Assembly: GCF_963678635.1 (NCBI RefSeq)
Contig: NC_087068.1
Span: forward strand, 35,165,436 to 35,229,435
Reading direction: 5' to 3'
Origin: Symsagittifera roscoffensis
Lineage: Eukaryota > Xenacoelomorpha > Acoela > Convolutidae
DNA length: 64,000 nt
Part shown: positions 24,101 through 33,309 of the stretch, piece after piece
How the letters are laid out: the number at the start of each line of letters is the position of its first letter
How positions within the stretch are numbered: the first letter of the stretch is position 1
Program-made: the position numbers and the translations under genes
The notes under the pieces: generated by a model
What the model was told of the DNA's origin: nothing
What the model saw: only the letters and a program-made list of their open reading frames with translations
The model's database searches: none

Positions 24101-26786
24101 GACACACTGAAATGTTGGAATGGTTAGATATCGCTTGGAAAGTTTCAGCGGCATTAGCAATTCGTTTCTCACGTTCTATTTCTTGACTGGTCATATGATC
24201 TGTTGACTGGCCAATCGCATTGCAAGAAGTGACGTCATGTGCTAAGAAATGTTGAGAAAATTTATTTCTTATTTGCGCCCACGAATTTTTTGGCATAAGG
24301 TGATCAAAGCCTAAGAGTGTACTAATCTGGTTTACTGAAGCGATAACAAACTTCTCGTCATCCAGAGAAACTGGTACGGGTTCACCCGATGGGTGTCGGG
24401 ATATATAATCGACAAATCCCATATCTTTACCGGGTAAATGTTCTACGGTAAAGTCGAACGGTAATAGTTTATCCGCCCAACGGGTGAGGCGTGATTGGGC
24501 CGTTTTAGTGTATTTATCGTCTTTCAGTGCTCCTATTAAGGCTTTGTGATCTGTTAAAATTGAGAATTGTTTACCCAGTAGATAATTTTTGAAATGATCT
24601 AGTGCCCAGACTAATCCCAGTAATTCGAGTTCGTTAGTGCTGTATTTTAATTCGGCGATATTCAAAAATCTGCTAGCGAACGCTACGGTCTTCCAATTTC
24701 CCCAATGGTCTTGTTCGATTGACGCGCCCAATCCTAAATGTGAGGCATCGCATTTCACCCGAGTGTTCAGTTTTACATCGAAATGGTGGTTGGTCACCGT
24801 ATTACAAATTTCGTTCTTGATTTTTTCAAACGCTTCCGTATGTACTGTGGACCACTTAAATGGTTTATTCTTTTGCATAAGTTCTCTGAAGGGTGTTGAT
24901 AAGGACGCTAGGTTTGGTATGAACTTATTAAATTGGTTAATCGATCCCATTAAGGATCTGATGTCTTTAATACAGTTTGGTTCTTTTAGGTTTCTGATTG
25001 CGTCAGATTTATGTATTAATGGTGTCGTCCCTTTTGCGTCGATTCTAAATCCCAACCATTCTATGTTATGAGTTAAAAACGTGCATTTTTCCCATTTTAT
25101 GGCTAGTCCCTCGTCATCTAGCGTTTTTAACACATTAATGACTAGCTTTTTATGTTCTTCCTCGCTACCTACGGTGGCGATTAGGATGTCGTCAAGATAA
25201 CAATGAGTATTTGGTAGTTTTTCCGTCAAACGGTCCATTATACGTTGAAATTCATTGGGCATATCGCCTAGTCCATAGAATCCGGTTTTAAAACGGTATG
25301 AACCCGTTACTTCTCCCCCCACAATGTTAAAATTACACTGATTACTTGCCTTTTTCGAAAGCGGAATTTGGCTGTAGGCGTATTTTAGATCTATCGACGA
25401 AAACCAGATGTTTCTTTGATCGTGGCCGCTAATAGTGACTGCAACGTTGTCAATTAGTTCGAATAGATTCGGCATTTGATATCTATTGCGAAATATTTGT
25501 TTGTTTAGTAGTTTTGAGTTCAACGCTAGTTTTATTGATCCATCCCTTTTTGCTGTAATCACGATAGGGGAAATAAAACAATCTTCAGAACATCTAGATA
25601 GTTTTTCAATGTGTCCGTCACTTAATAATTGGTCGATGCATAGTTTGACTTTGGGGAGAAGATAGATTGGGATACGTTTCCCTTTCACCTGTATCGGTTT
25701 TATCGGCTCGTTAAAATAAGTATTAACTACGTAGTTTTTTGATCTACCAGTTCTTTTTATAAGGTCTGGAAAGTGCTTTGATATGTATAATTTAAACTCA
25801 CGTTGGGATGGTGTCTCTTGGTTTTGATCCTGTTGGATGTCGGATGCGAATTTTATTTGATTGACATTTGTCCCGATGGGTGGTACTTTCTGGTTTTCCC
25901 GTGACTTTGACCCGTTGGGTGGAGGTTGTTTTTGAAATACTACAATACCCAAATTCGGTAGGATGTCATTTCCTAGTAGATTTCTTTCAGCCCATTCTGT
26001 GATAAAAAGTTTTTGATCATTAGCCTCCCATCCTTTCGATTGGATTTTCACTCGAACTTTTCCAATAATATTGATCGTACTCCCGAAACCCTGGTATGCT
26101 TTCTTTGTTATCTCGTCCACAGGTTCTAGCTTTACAAATCTGTCTCGTATCTTCAGTTCGTGTAGTAGGTCTTTTTTCATGAAGGAAACTGGGCTTGCAG
26201 AGTCAATTTGGATCTCGGTATAGTAGGGGTTGAATTTTCCCAGAGCTACTTTTAGTGTCTTTTTCAATTCTAATCCTTCGTGATTGAATACTGTTCTCAC
26301 TCCGCGCTCTATTTTGTCTTCTACGGCATTTATTTGGTTATCTGTGTCGATGGATAGGACTAAGAAGTCGTCTAGGTTAACCTCAAATTCGGGATTTTCC
26401 TGCGGGTTGGCCCGGATATTTTCGTTTTCTTGGGGTACCCGATTCTGATCGACCATGTTAGTTTGAGTTTTTGCTGAACTCCTACAGTGTTTAGCAAAAT
26501 GTCCTTTCCGTCCGCACGTATTGCAGTTTCTATCTCTAGCCGGGCATGTGGATAGGTGTCCTTTTTTGAATTGCTGACCGCAATTACGGCACTTGTTATT
26601 TTCGACTATGTTTAATGTTGGTTCGTTCTTCACGTATTGTGATCTTGGTCCTGGGTTGTAAGTTGGAAATTTTAGATACTGTTGATGAATTTTAGTACCT
26701 TTTTCGTGAACTAATACGTAAGATAGTACGTTTTCTGGGGTCAAGTATTCAATGCATAGTTTCTTTTGGATCTCGACATTTCTCAT
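21177..26786 (-). CDS. Gag(NC)-Pol polyprotein of the gypsy-type retrotransposon
   Basis: One uninterrupted frame of 1869 codons counted from an internal ATG. In order: two zinc knuckles (C66/C69/H77/C81, unusual spacing; C88/C91/H96/C101, canonical), an aspartic protease with DSA at 195-197, reverse transcriptase with DLKYAYSQI near 466 and YLDD at 530-533, RNase H with D680 and TDHKAL near 745, and integrase with LHEAHPG (1049-1055) and CIEC (1083-1086) plus D1118, D1177 and E1213. About 650 residues follow E1213; the last ~580 are Lys/Ser/Glu-rich and look disordered, apart from a GPY/F-like block (about TIVYRKIQ to SDLAIK). Catalytic residues are present. No env domain is seen. Confidence 0.95.
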   Translation of the reverse strand: MRNVEIQKKLCIEYLTPENVLSYVLVHEKGTKIHQQYLKFPTYNPGPRSQYVKNEPTLNIVENNKCRNCGQQFKKGHLSTCPARDRNCNTCGRKGHFAKHCRSSAKTQTNMVDQNRVPQENENIRANPQENPEFEVNLDDFLVLSIDTDNQINAVEDKIERGVRTVFNHEGLELKKTLKVALGKFNPYYTEIQIDSASPVSFMKKDLLHELKIRDRFVKLEPVDEITKKAYQGFGSTINIIGKVRVKIQSKGWEANDQKLFITEWAERNLLGNDILPNLGIVVFQKQPPPNGSKSRENQKVPPIGTNVNQIKFASDIQQDQNQETPSQREFKLYISKHFPDLIKRTGRSKNYVVNTYFNEPIKPIQVKGKRIPIYLLPKVKLCIDQLLSDGHIEKLSRCSEDCFISPIVITAKRDGSIKLALNSKLLNKQIFRNRYQMPNLFELIDNVAVTISGHDQRNIWFSSIDLKYAYSQIPLSKKASNQCNFNIVGGEVTGSYRFKTGFYGLGDMPNEFQRIMDRLTEKLPNTHCYLDDILIATVGSEEEHKKLVINVLKTLDDEGLAIKWEKCTFLTHNIEWLGFRIDAKGTTPLIHKSDAIRNLKEPNCIKDIRSLMGSINQFNKFIPNLASLSTPFRELMQKNKPFKWSTVHTEAFEKIKNEICNTVTNHHFDVKLNTRVKCDASHLGLGASIEQDHWGNWKTVAFASRFLNIAELKYSTNELELLGLVWALDHFKNYLLGKQFSILTDHKALIGALKDDKYTKTAQSRLTRWADKLLPFDFTVEHLPGKDMGFVDYISRHPSGEPVPVSLDDEKFVIASVNQISTLLGFDHLMPKNSWAQIRNKFSQHFLAHDVTSCNAIGQSTDHMTSQEIEREKRIANAAETFQAISNHSNISVCQNSHSRTELCDSSCKTNDFFTNFKILKEMAEQIEFNQQKELTTKENTDVLTPNTSNPSDKPENRSPSKKKTVNLFPFSWPEIFDSKFMSLLSKQDLILKKIIKAIEEDRKQDILQLGNYYKSYLNNLHVSGGCLYLDNRLVIPACLRSTMLNRLHEAHPGQFAMKSLATQYIWWPKIYREIQVHGENCIECVKAGKNLKPLIKHNTLGELPMVEEPNQEMELDFAGPLPLVWGTKKYILVCVDRFSKFPSAQITSSTSAKSIINFLSKYIALHGIPRTIRTDQGSGFISKEVREFCHDHNIKVIFSPVGDHRATGLVERLIRTIKERLLVMAQERPKPSLESALLKIIKCLRTVTQQSLNCSPFEAHFGRSPNTIWHNLVKSPSSNNLDWNKTLLCIDKGKKLMSRERRHDWDAPDDIEDGDVDENSSSSEDISNAVRYVPTSAGSPVKVLSRSEKRDALGIKDSILNNPSGKTIVYRKIQDRMKNEPYYRVLKDEIVRESDHTVTLKNGKIIRKSDLAIKRQCTQKKPSPRKRDQLVRFYATKGLRKTAKPPRNIGFKSSKTTQKKRNLQWKFEELDIARRNAAMNSSRETLLREEEEQRKRLRTPIGLESDQEPSPSGKPELLKSYLNEPGVTIEPHEEMSDDNASDLITLRDLKEKTLLETTKRDEHLMSDRTDPKLETSDHADQKVELDEIPLIDLDSGDNERDFQATPQLILLDTSKEGDEAIQEMPVLPENPGGEFPKPTGEQTTMAETGPKQTHSDRTTKTQKLSGTAKRKASSPMKSPPSKKLSEIFTRQNTRPMRTRQPPKMLGERVFTSVVDLTEEDRDALEFGSPSLVSVCSTLEATTVEMESHHVDLVDLTTLTPPSSSRPTIVHLREENDAYPSDPKPLKTDDQKSPDKKVKFSSDVCSTRFNPSGLSYEISTSTFVPIVPDPDWLNTSSIISAIELLGRPMTLEELRRWTINKAANRESN

Positions 26787-27104
26787 GTTGGTTATGAAAA
26801 TGTCTCTTACTAGTTCTGACTCGAGTTCCCCCAGTTTACAATTTTTTGCTAGTTCTGAAAGAATTTCATGGAATTTTTCTAAGGACTCATGTTCTTTCTG
26901 TCTTCGGCCAAAAAATTTAAATCTTTCGTATGTTAGGTTTGTAGTGATCGTGAAAGTCGTTTTTAATAGTTCCCAAAATTCTGCGAAATTAATATCCAGA
27001 ATTTTTTTTCCAGGATTTTTATGAGAAAAGCATTTCTGTCCTTCTTTCCCGAGTGCTAGGTATAGCTGTGATTTGCTGTGATTGGAAAGTTTGCTGCAAT
27101 TGTA
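26787..27104 (-). pseudogene. 5'-truncated gag capsid region
   Basis: The pol frame continues open upstream of the ATG at 26786 for about 105 codons, to a TAG at the satellite junction. The peptide has the usual gypsy capsid C-terminal look (RFKFFGRRQKEHESLEKF, ELVRDIF.TNM). The start of gag and everything 5' of it are missing, so the element cannot express a full Gag as it stands. Confidence 0.75.
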
Positions 27105-27513
27105 GTACTAAAATTTGGGAGGGTAGTTCTCGAGAAATGTCAAAAAGTTTTAGAAAAAAAACAGTCAAAAATCAACATTTAATTTTTCCGAGGAACAAAA
27201 TTTTTGGTGTCAGAAAAATTTCGGAGTAGCCGCAAAAGCAAATGAGCTTCCCACAACCCGTTCTTTGAAATGAACCCAAACTCTCAAAAATGGCAGGGTA
27301 GTTTTCGAGAATATTCAAACTTCGTTCAAAAAAAATTGTGCATAGCCGCTCATGCGGGGAACTTTTCAAAACAGTTCTATTCATTGAAACCAAAAACACA
27401 CATTTGAGATGAATAGTTCTCGAGAAAACCAATAAATATATCAAAAAAACATGGGTCAAACGTTCCCCCAAAGACTTTTTCGAAGGCTGCAGTCAGGGGA
27501 ATCAAGCAAAAAG

Positions 27514-30135
27514 AGACTTTAAAGGAGTATGCAGCCACACAGTCGAATGAGCCGTCTTTCAATTGACACCATTTGTTTGAAAAGCAAGAGAACTTTGAGA
27601 AAAACTACAATTTTTCCAATAAATTTCCAATTTCCCAAACGAAAAAAAAATTTTCAACAAACTGATTGGTAAACATACGACAAAGGTGAAAAATGCGAAC
27701 CGGAGTGTTTAAACTGTGCTTCCCTTGAAACGACCCAAAATTAGGTCATCAATTCGATAAAAAATGAGCTGAAATAATTTGGGCCGATAAACTTTCCTAG
27801 CGAACAAACAAAAAGTCAAGGTACGTAAAATCACATATTGAATGAAAATCAAACACTAAATTCAACAAAAAAAAATGCGCACAACAAAACAAATGATTTC
27901 AAGATGTGACAACCAAAGCGACACGACAACAAATAAGCATATAAATTATAACTTATTGTAAACAGAAGGTTTCCCGTTTGAAAAAAAAAACAGGTTGAGA
28001 AAATTCGAACCCAGGACCTTTGTCATCCAGGCAAATTCGTTACCTCCAGGCTAACTCGGCCGGGAACGCATAGAACTATGATTTAATTATGAACCAAGAT
28101 GCAAGTGATTCTGTTAACCAAGTACTTAACCCAAAAGAAGTCTATATTCCAGTTTGATAACGCGCGCTAAACGTAAGCGTGATCATCAGAAAGTCGAAAA
28201 GAATACTTTAAAAGTTGGGTTTCGTCTGTTTACCATTTATTTTTCTAAATTTTTTTAAACCAGTTGTTTCACCTTTTACGTTAAAATATTTCACCTTAAC
28301 CAAATTTTCTCATTTTATTCTCTTATTTCAATAAAAAACAACTAAAAAAGACCGCTAACTTTTATCTCCGCATAAAAAGCCTTTCTTTCTCGGTTTTGCT
28401 TCAAATAAACTGAAAAACAGAAAAAGCGATCGCAAAATAATCTCGACATCTGAAAAACCCACGAAGAGTTACTTTCCTAGTTACTTAGTTGTACGCAGCT
28501 ATCAAAAGCACAAATCCTCAATTTCGAAACTTAGAATATCTAATGTATCTCTCATGGTCAATCAACGCATTTTCTAATTTCCGGATTAAAGTTGCATGCA
28601 TTATTTTGAGGGTCAACTGAGTAGTGGTCTTGAATATCAAGGGGTTATCAATGTATGGAATAACAGGTCGTATGGGGAAAAATTTAGGGTAAAAAACTTA
28701 GTAAAGTTAAAGACCGTAAGGCTCTTGCTATTTCAAGAAAGTTTGATCATTGGCATGATATTTACAAAAAAAACTATTTGACCAAGTTAGACAAACTGAG
28801 TGAAATCTTATCAATTCATTCTAGTGAATCCACTCTAGTCACTGATTGAATTCTAATTTTGAGAAAACTAGATCAATCTATTTTTACTCCTCGTTTATTT
28901 CAAAACACCATGCCCTCTTTTGAAACTGTAGATCAAGCTTTTTTTTTAATTGGAGAGCATGATTTGTTTTTTTGTTCCGACTTTCTTCAGTCAAATTTCG
29001 ACTTTTTAACTAGCCATTTGACGGATTATTAATATCAATCGAAACTGGTTGTTGTCCGGAGCTTAAATTTGAAAAAAAATCTTTCACCCGTGATCCTTTT
29101 TTGTAAAGCTATGAGTGTTTGAAGATTGCCATTTCGACCAATTTGGGATAATTAACGTGCGATATATTTCGCGCTATTAACGCGTAAGTGGAGATTTAAT
29201 CCGTCTTACAAATCGTTCCAAATTAGTTTCAGGACGCTTATTTGCCATAACTTGTTTGTTACTAGGAGCGAAATGTATCACTTTGTACTTAAGATGCGTG
29301 TGGGTTGAAGATTTCTACAAAAAACAATCAAGTTTAAAAAAAATCATTTTATTTTTATTACATTTAAATGTTTCATGTTAGTACTGTTCCATAGATATTA
29401 TAAGGAAGTCGGAACATTCAAGGCTTCGTCTTGATACGAGCAGTCTTGTTGTTCCTATTTTCGCAACGAAAGTAACGGAATATTTGTGCTCGGGGTGTTT
29501 TTTTTCCTCAGACAAAATTTGACTTATTAGTTCTCCATTTTGATGGATTTTTTTAGATCATTCAAAAAGTGTTGTTATCCTGAGCTTAGATAATTTACCT
29601 GTGATCATTTTTCGTAAGAATATGGGGGTTTAAAGAATGCCATTTTGGACAATTAACGCGCGATATATTTCGCGCTTTTAACGCGTGAGCGGAGATTTAA
29701 TCCATCTTAGAAATTGCTCCAAAGTGGTTGAAAGGAGCTTAATTAGCATGGTTTATTTAATACTAGGAGCGAAAATTATCACCTTGTACTTTATCTGGCG
29801 TGTGGGGTGGATGATTTTCACACAAAAAAAATCACAAATTTTTTTACAATTTTTTTTTTCATTATATTTTTTATATTTACTTTTTTTCATGTTATTTCTG
29901 CTCCAGAGACCTTAAAAGGCAGTCGGAACAATCAGGGCTTTGCCCTGACACGAGCAAGTCTTCTTCCATTTATCAAATGATTTGCAGTGAGCTAGAAAAC
30001 ATAGCCAAAACACAGTTGGAAAGTTGCCAATTAATCACCTCCGAAAGAATGATTGATTTTTTTAAATATAATTTTCAACCATTGAGTTTAAAAGAGCTGA
30101 ATAAGTCTCTTATAAATCTGTCTTAAGCAACATCC
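27514..30135. repeat. Dispersed repeat block, copy 1
   Basis: No gene. After the satellite unit ends, the sequence (from agactttaaaggagtatgcag) is a diverged copy of 30915-32900. It contains a tRNA-like SINE head (28061-27991, minus strand), and two copies about 490 bp apart of a block with the palindrome aacgcgcgatatatttcgcg (near 29152 and 29655), each followed by gcttcgtcttgatacgagc or its variant. Confidence 0.7.
27991..28061 (-). repeat. tRNA-like SINE head
   Basis: On the minus strand it reads an A-box-like TTAGCCTGGAGGTAACG, then an anticodon-like segment, then the B box GGGTTCGAATT, and ends at a run of ten T (27990-27981) that can stop RNA polymerase III. The acceptor ends do not pair well, so it is a tRNA-derived promoter and not a tRNA gene. 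A closely similar copy is at 31408-31479. Confidence 0.5.
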
Positions 30136-33100
30136 TTAGCATCTAATGATTACTCAAAACTAATGAAATAGGGCAAAGCCGCTTATGCAGAAGGGAATCA
30201 CTCAAACTGTAATTTCGATTGAACCTAAAATCGCAGATTTGGGAGGGTAGTTCTCGAGAAATGTCAAAAACTTTTAAAAAAACGCTCAAAAAAAGAAATT
30301 TAATTTTTCCGAGGAACAAAATTTTTGGTGTCAGAAAAATTTGGGAGTAGCCGCAAGAGCAAATGAGCTTCCCACAACCCGTTCTTTGAATTGAACCCAA
30401 AATCTCAAATATGGCAGTGTAGTTTTCGAGAGTTTCAAACTTTGTGTTAAAAAAATGTGCATAGCCGCTCATGGAGGGAACTTTTCGAAACAGTTCTATT
30501 CATTGAAACCAAAAACTCAGATTAGAGAGGGATAGTTTTCGAGAAAGCAGGACGGGTAGTTTTTGTGAAAAAATAGGACGTACTCGCTTATGCAGAAGTT
30601 ATCCATGCAAGGTTTACTTTCGAGTGAACCTAAAATCTCAGATTTGGGAGAGAAGCTCTCGAAAGTCAATAGCTTCAGGAAACTGTTAAAAAACAAAATT
30701 TTGATTTTTCCCGGAGACATCTTCTGGTGTCGAAAAAATTTGAGGGTAGTTGCATAGACAAATGAGCTTTCCGTAACCCGTTCTGATCTTGAAACCAAAA
30801 AACTGAGATTTGAGAGGGATAGTTTTCGAGAAAACCAAAAATATATATATATGAAAAATATGGGTCAAACGTTCCCTCATAGACTTTTTCGAAGGCCGTA
30901 GACAGAGGAGTCGAGCAAAAAGAAGCTTTACAGTAGTATGCAGACACAGGTGAATGAGCCGCCTTTCAATTGACACCACTTTTTTGAAAATCAGTAGAAC
31001 TTTGAGAAAAATTAAAACGTTTCCATTAAATTTGAAAATTAATTTCCCTAACGAAAAAAAATTCAACGAACCGATTGGTAAACGTACACAAAAGTTGAAA
31101 AATGCGAAGCGGAGAGTTAAAATTGTGCTTCACTTGAAACGACCCAAAGTTAGGTCAAAAATCCGATAAAAAATGGGCTGAAATAATTTGGGCCGATAAA
31201 CAATTTTAGCAAAAAAAATTAAACAAAAAAGATAGATCAGGGAAAGTAAAATTACAAATTGTATGAAAAAATCAAATAATAAACTCAAAAAAACCGCACA
31301 AAGCAAATGATTTCAAGATGTGACAACTAAGGCGACAACAGTTAAGCTTATTAATTATTGGCCAACAATTTTATTTGAAACAGAATGTTTCCCGTTTGAA
31401 AAAAAAACAGGTCCTGAGAATATTCGAACCCAGGACCTTTGAAATCCAGGCAAACTCGTTACCTCCAGGCTAGGTCGGAGGTTTATATTGATTATGAACC
31501 AAGATGCGGGTGATTCTGTTAACCAAGTACTTAATCCAAAAAAAGTCTATATTCCAGTTTGATAACGCTTGCTTATCGTAAGCGTAATCATCAGAAAGCC
31601 GAAAAAAGATTAATTTTAAAGTTGGGTTTCGTCTGTTTACCATTTCCTTTTCTAAATTTTTTAAACCAGTTGTTTCACCTTTTACGCTAAAATATTTCAC
31701 CTTAACCAAATTTTCTCATTTTATTCGCATTATTTCAAAAAATAACTTACTGAAAAGAGACCGCTAGCTTTTATCTCCGCATAAAAATCATTTCTTTCCC
31801 AGTTTTGCTTCAAATAAACGTAACAAAAGATCAAGCGATCGCAAAATTATCTCGACATCTGAAAAAAATCCGCGAAGAGCAATTTTCCTAATTACTTAGT
31901 TGTACGCAACTATCCAAAGCACAAATCCTCAACTTCGAAATTTCAAATATCTAATATATCTCGCATGGTCAATCAATGCATTTTCTAATTTCCGGAATAA
32001 AGTTACATAAATTAATTTGAGGGTCAACTGAGTAGTGAGCTCAAATAACAAGGGGTTAACAATGTATGGAAGAACAAGTCGTATGGTGAAAAAATTAGGA
32101 TTAAAAAAATTAAAGAAAAAGACCGTAAGGCTCTTGCAATTTCAAGAAAATTTGATCATTGGCACGTTTTTTACAAATAAAAACTATTTGACCAGGTTAG
32201 ACAAACAGTGAATTCTTATCTTTTCACTCTAGTCACTGAGTGAATTCTAAGTTTGAAAAAACTAGATCTATCCATTTTTACTCCTCGTTTATTTCAAAAA
32301 CTCAAGCCCTTTTTTGAAACTGTAAATCAAGTTTTTTTTTAAATTGGTGAGCATGATTTGCCTTTTTGTTCCGACTTTCTTCAGACAAATTTCGACTTTT
32401 AAAAAAGCCATTTTTGACGCACTTTTTTATGTCAATCAAAAGTGTTGTTGTCCTGAGCTTAAATTTGAAAAGATATTTCACCTGTGACCGTTTTTTGTAA
32501 AGTTATGGGGGTTTAAAGTGCCATTTCGGCCAATTTGGCATAATTAACGCGCGATATATTTCGCACTATTAACGCGTAAGCGGAGATTTAATTCGTCTCA
32601 GAAATCGTTCCAAATTGGTTGCAGGAAGCTTATTTGCCATAAATCATTGTTACTAAGAGCGAAATTTATCACATTGTATTTAGATGCGTAAGGGGTGAAG
32701 ATTTCTACAAAAAAAAAAAAACATTTTATTTTTTTTTACATTTACTTTTTTCATGTTATAACTGCTCCATAGACCTTATAAGACAGTCGGAACATTCAAG
32801 GCTTCGTCTTGATACGGGCACTCTTTCGTAACGAAAAAAAAGCACTCTTTCGTAACGAAAAAAAAAAAACGGAATATTTGTGCTCGTGGTGGTTTTTTTC
32901 CTAATGATTACTCTTAACTAATTATTACTCTGCGGTACGTATTATGCGGGGGGTCGTTTTTACTTGGGGTGTTGAACATTTGTTGAACAGGCTCTTTTCC
33001 AGTTTCCCAACCCACCCTGGAATAATTACAAAACAAAGCTGTTCAAAAATTGTTCACACAGCAGTTTGGGGTCCCGCAACTTTTGATCAATTCTGGTACA

Positions 33101-33309
33101 TTTAAGCAAACAACTTTCTCGAACAATAAAACTGGCATAAAATATAATGTATTTAAACAGGCGAAAATTGTTAAGCGTTGAAAAAACATATTTTATTTGC
33201 AGCTCTCAAAAATGGCATATTTAAAAACTTTGGGCACAAATTCTATGCTATGAAAATTCCGGTTGGGTCATTCAGAACCCCCCAAAAAAAATGAGAAGGT
33301 TAATATTCT
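30136..33309. repeat. Dispersed repeat block, copy 2
   Basis: Positions 30139-30900 hold diverged 'tagccgcttatgcag / ctcgagaaatgtc' monomers related to the 1659-bp array units. Positions 30915-32900 repeat the 27514-29960 block at lower identity, including the tRNA-like head (31408-31479) and one copy of the aacgcgcgatatatttcgc palindrome (near 32547). Positions 32820-32870 carry a short direct duplication (gcactctttcgtaacgaaaa). No coding sequence is supported. Confidence 0.7.
31408..31479 (-). repeat. tRNA-like SINE head, second copy
   Basis: Same layout as 27991-28061: TAGCCTGGAGGTAACGAG, a GGTCCTGGGTTCGAAT B box, and a T run at its end. The two copies differ at several positions, so they are old relative to the 1659-bp array. 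Confidence 0.5.

Larger units (their letters stand above)
20119..27112 (-). mobile_element. Ty3/gypsy-type LTR retrotransposon, 5'-truncated
   Basis: The element is read on the minus strand. It has a partial gag (from about 27104), a long pol frame (26786-21177), a purine-rich tract (tcgcggggaa at 20452-20443) and a 324-bp 3' LTR (20442-20119, TGTAAAAG...TTTTTTAACA). No second LTR or primer-binding site exists at the 27.1-kb end, where the gag frame simply begins at the junction with the satellite unit. No target duplication is seen. The flanking satellite halves match adjacent bases of the intact unit, so the insertion removed none of the array. The intact pol frame suggests a recent insertion. 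Confidence 0.92.
10569..27513. repeat. Tandem array of six 1659-bp units, last one split by a retrotransposon
   Basis: Units start at 10569, 12231, 13890, 15549, 17208 and 18867 (phrase gattaagtacaag). The internal units are almost identical and 1659 bp apart; the first is 1662 bp because of a longer A run. The sixth covers 18867-20118 and resumes at 27113-27513. Edge units differ from the central ones at a few sites (for example aatccatga in the first and last, aatccaaga in the middle), the pattern expected from unequal exchange. Each unit has a ~310-bp hairpin followed by ~1.25 kb of degenerate 'tagccgct...atgcgggga / ctcgagaaa' monomers. The short open frames repeated in each unit are by-products of this repetition. 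Confidence 0.95.

Noticed and set aside
21819-25071. Several plus-strand ORFs of 60-144 codons
   Set aside because: They are antisense shadows of the gypsy-type pol frame.
27172-27562. ORFs similar to those in the array, after the retrotransposon
   Set aside because: This is the remaining right half of the sixth array unit.
27991-28061. Functional tRNA gene
   Set aside because: A and B boxes are present but acceptor and T stems do not pair, and diverged copies recur with shared flanks.
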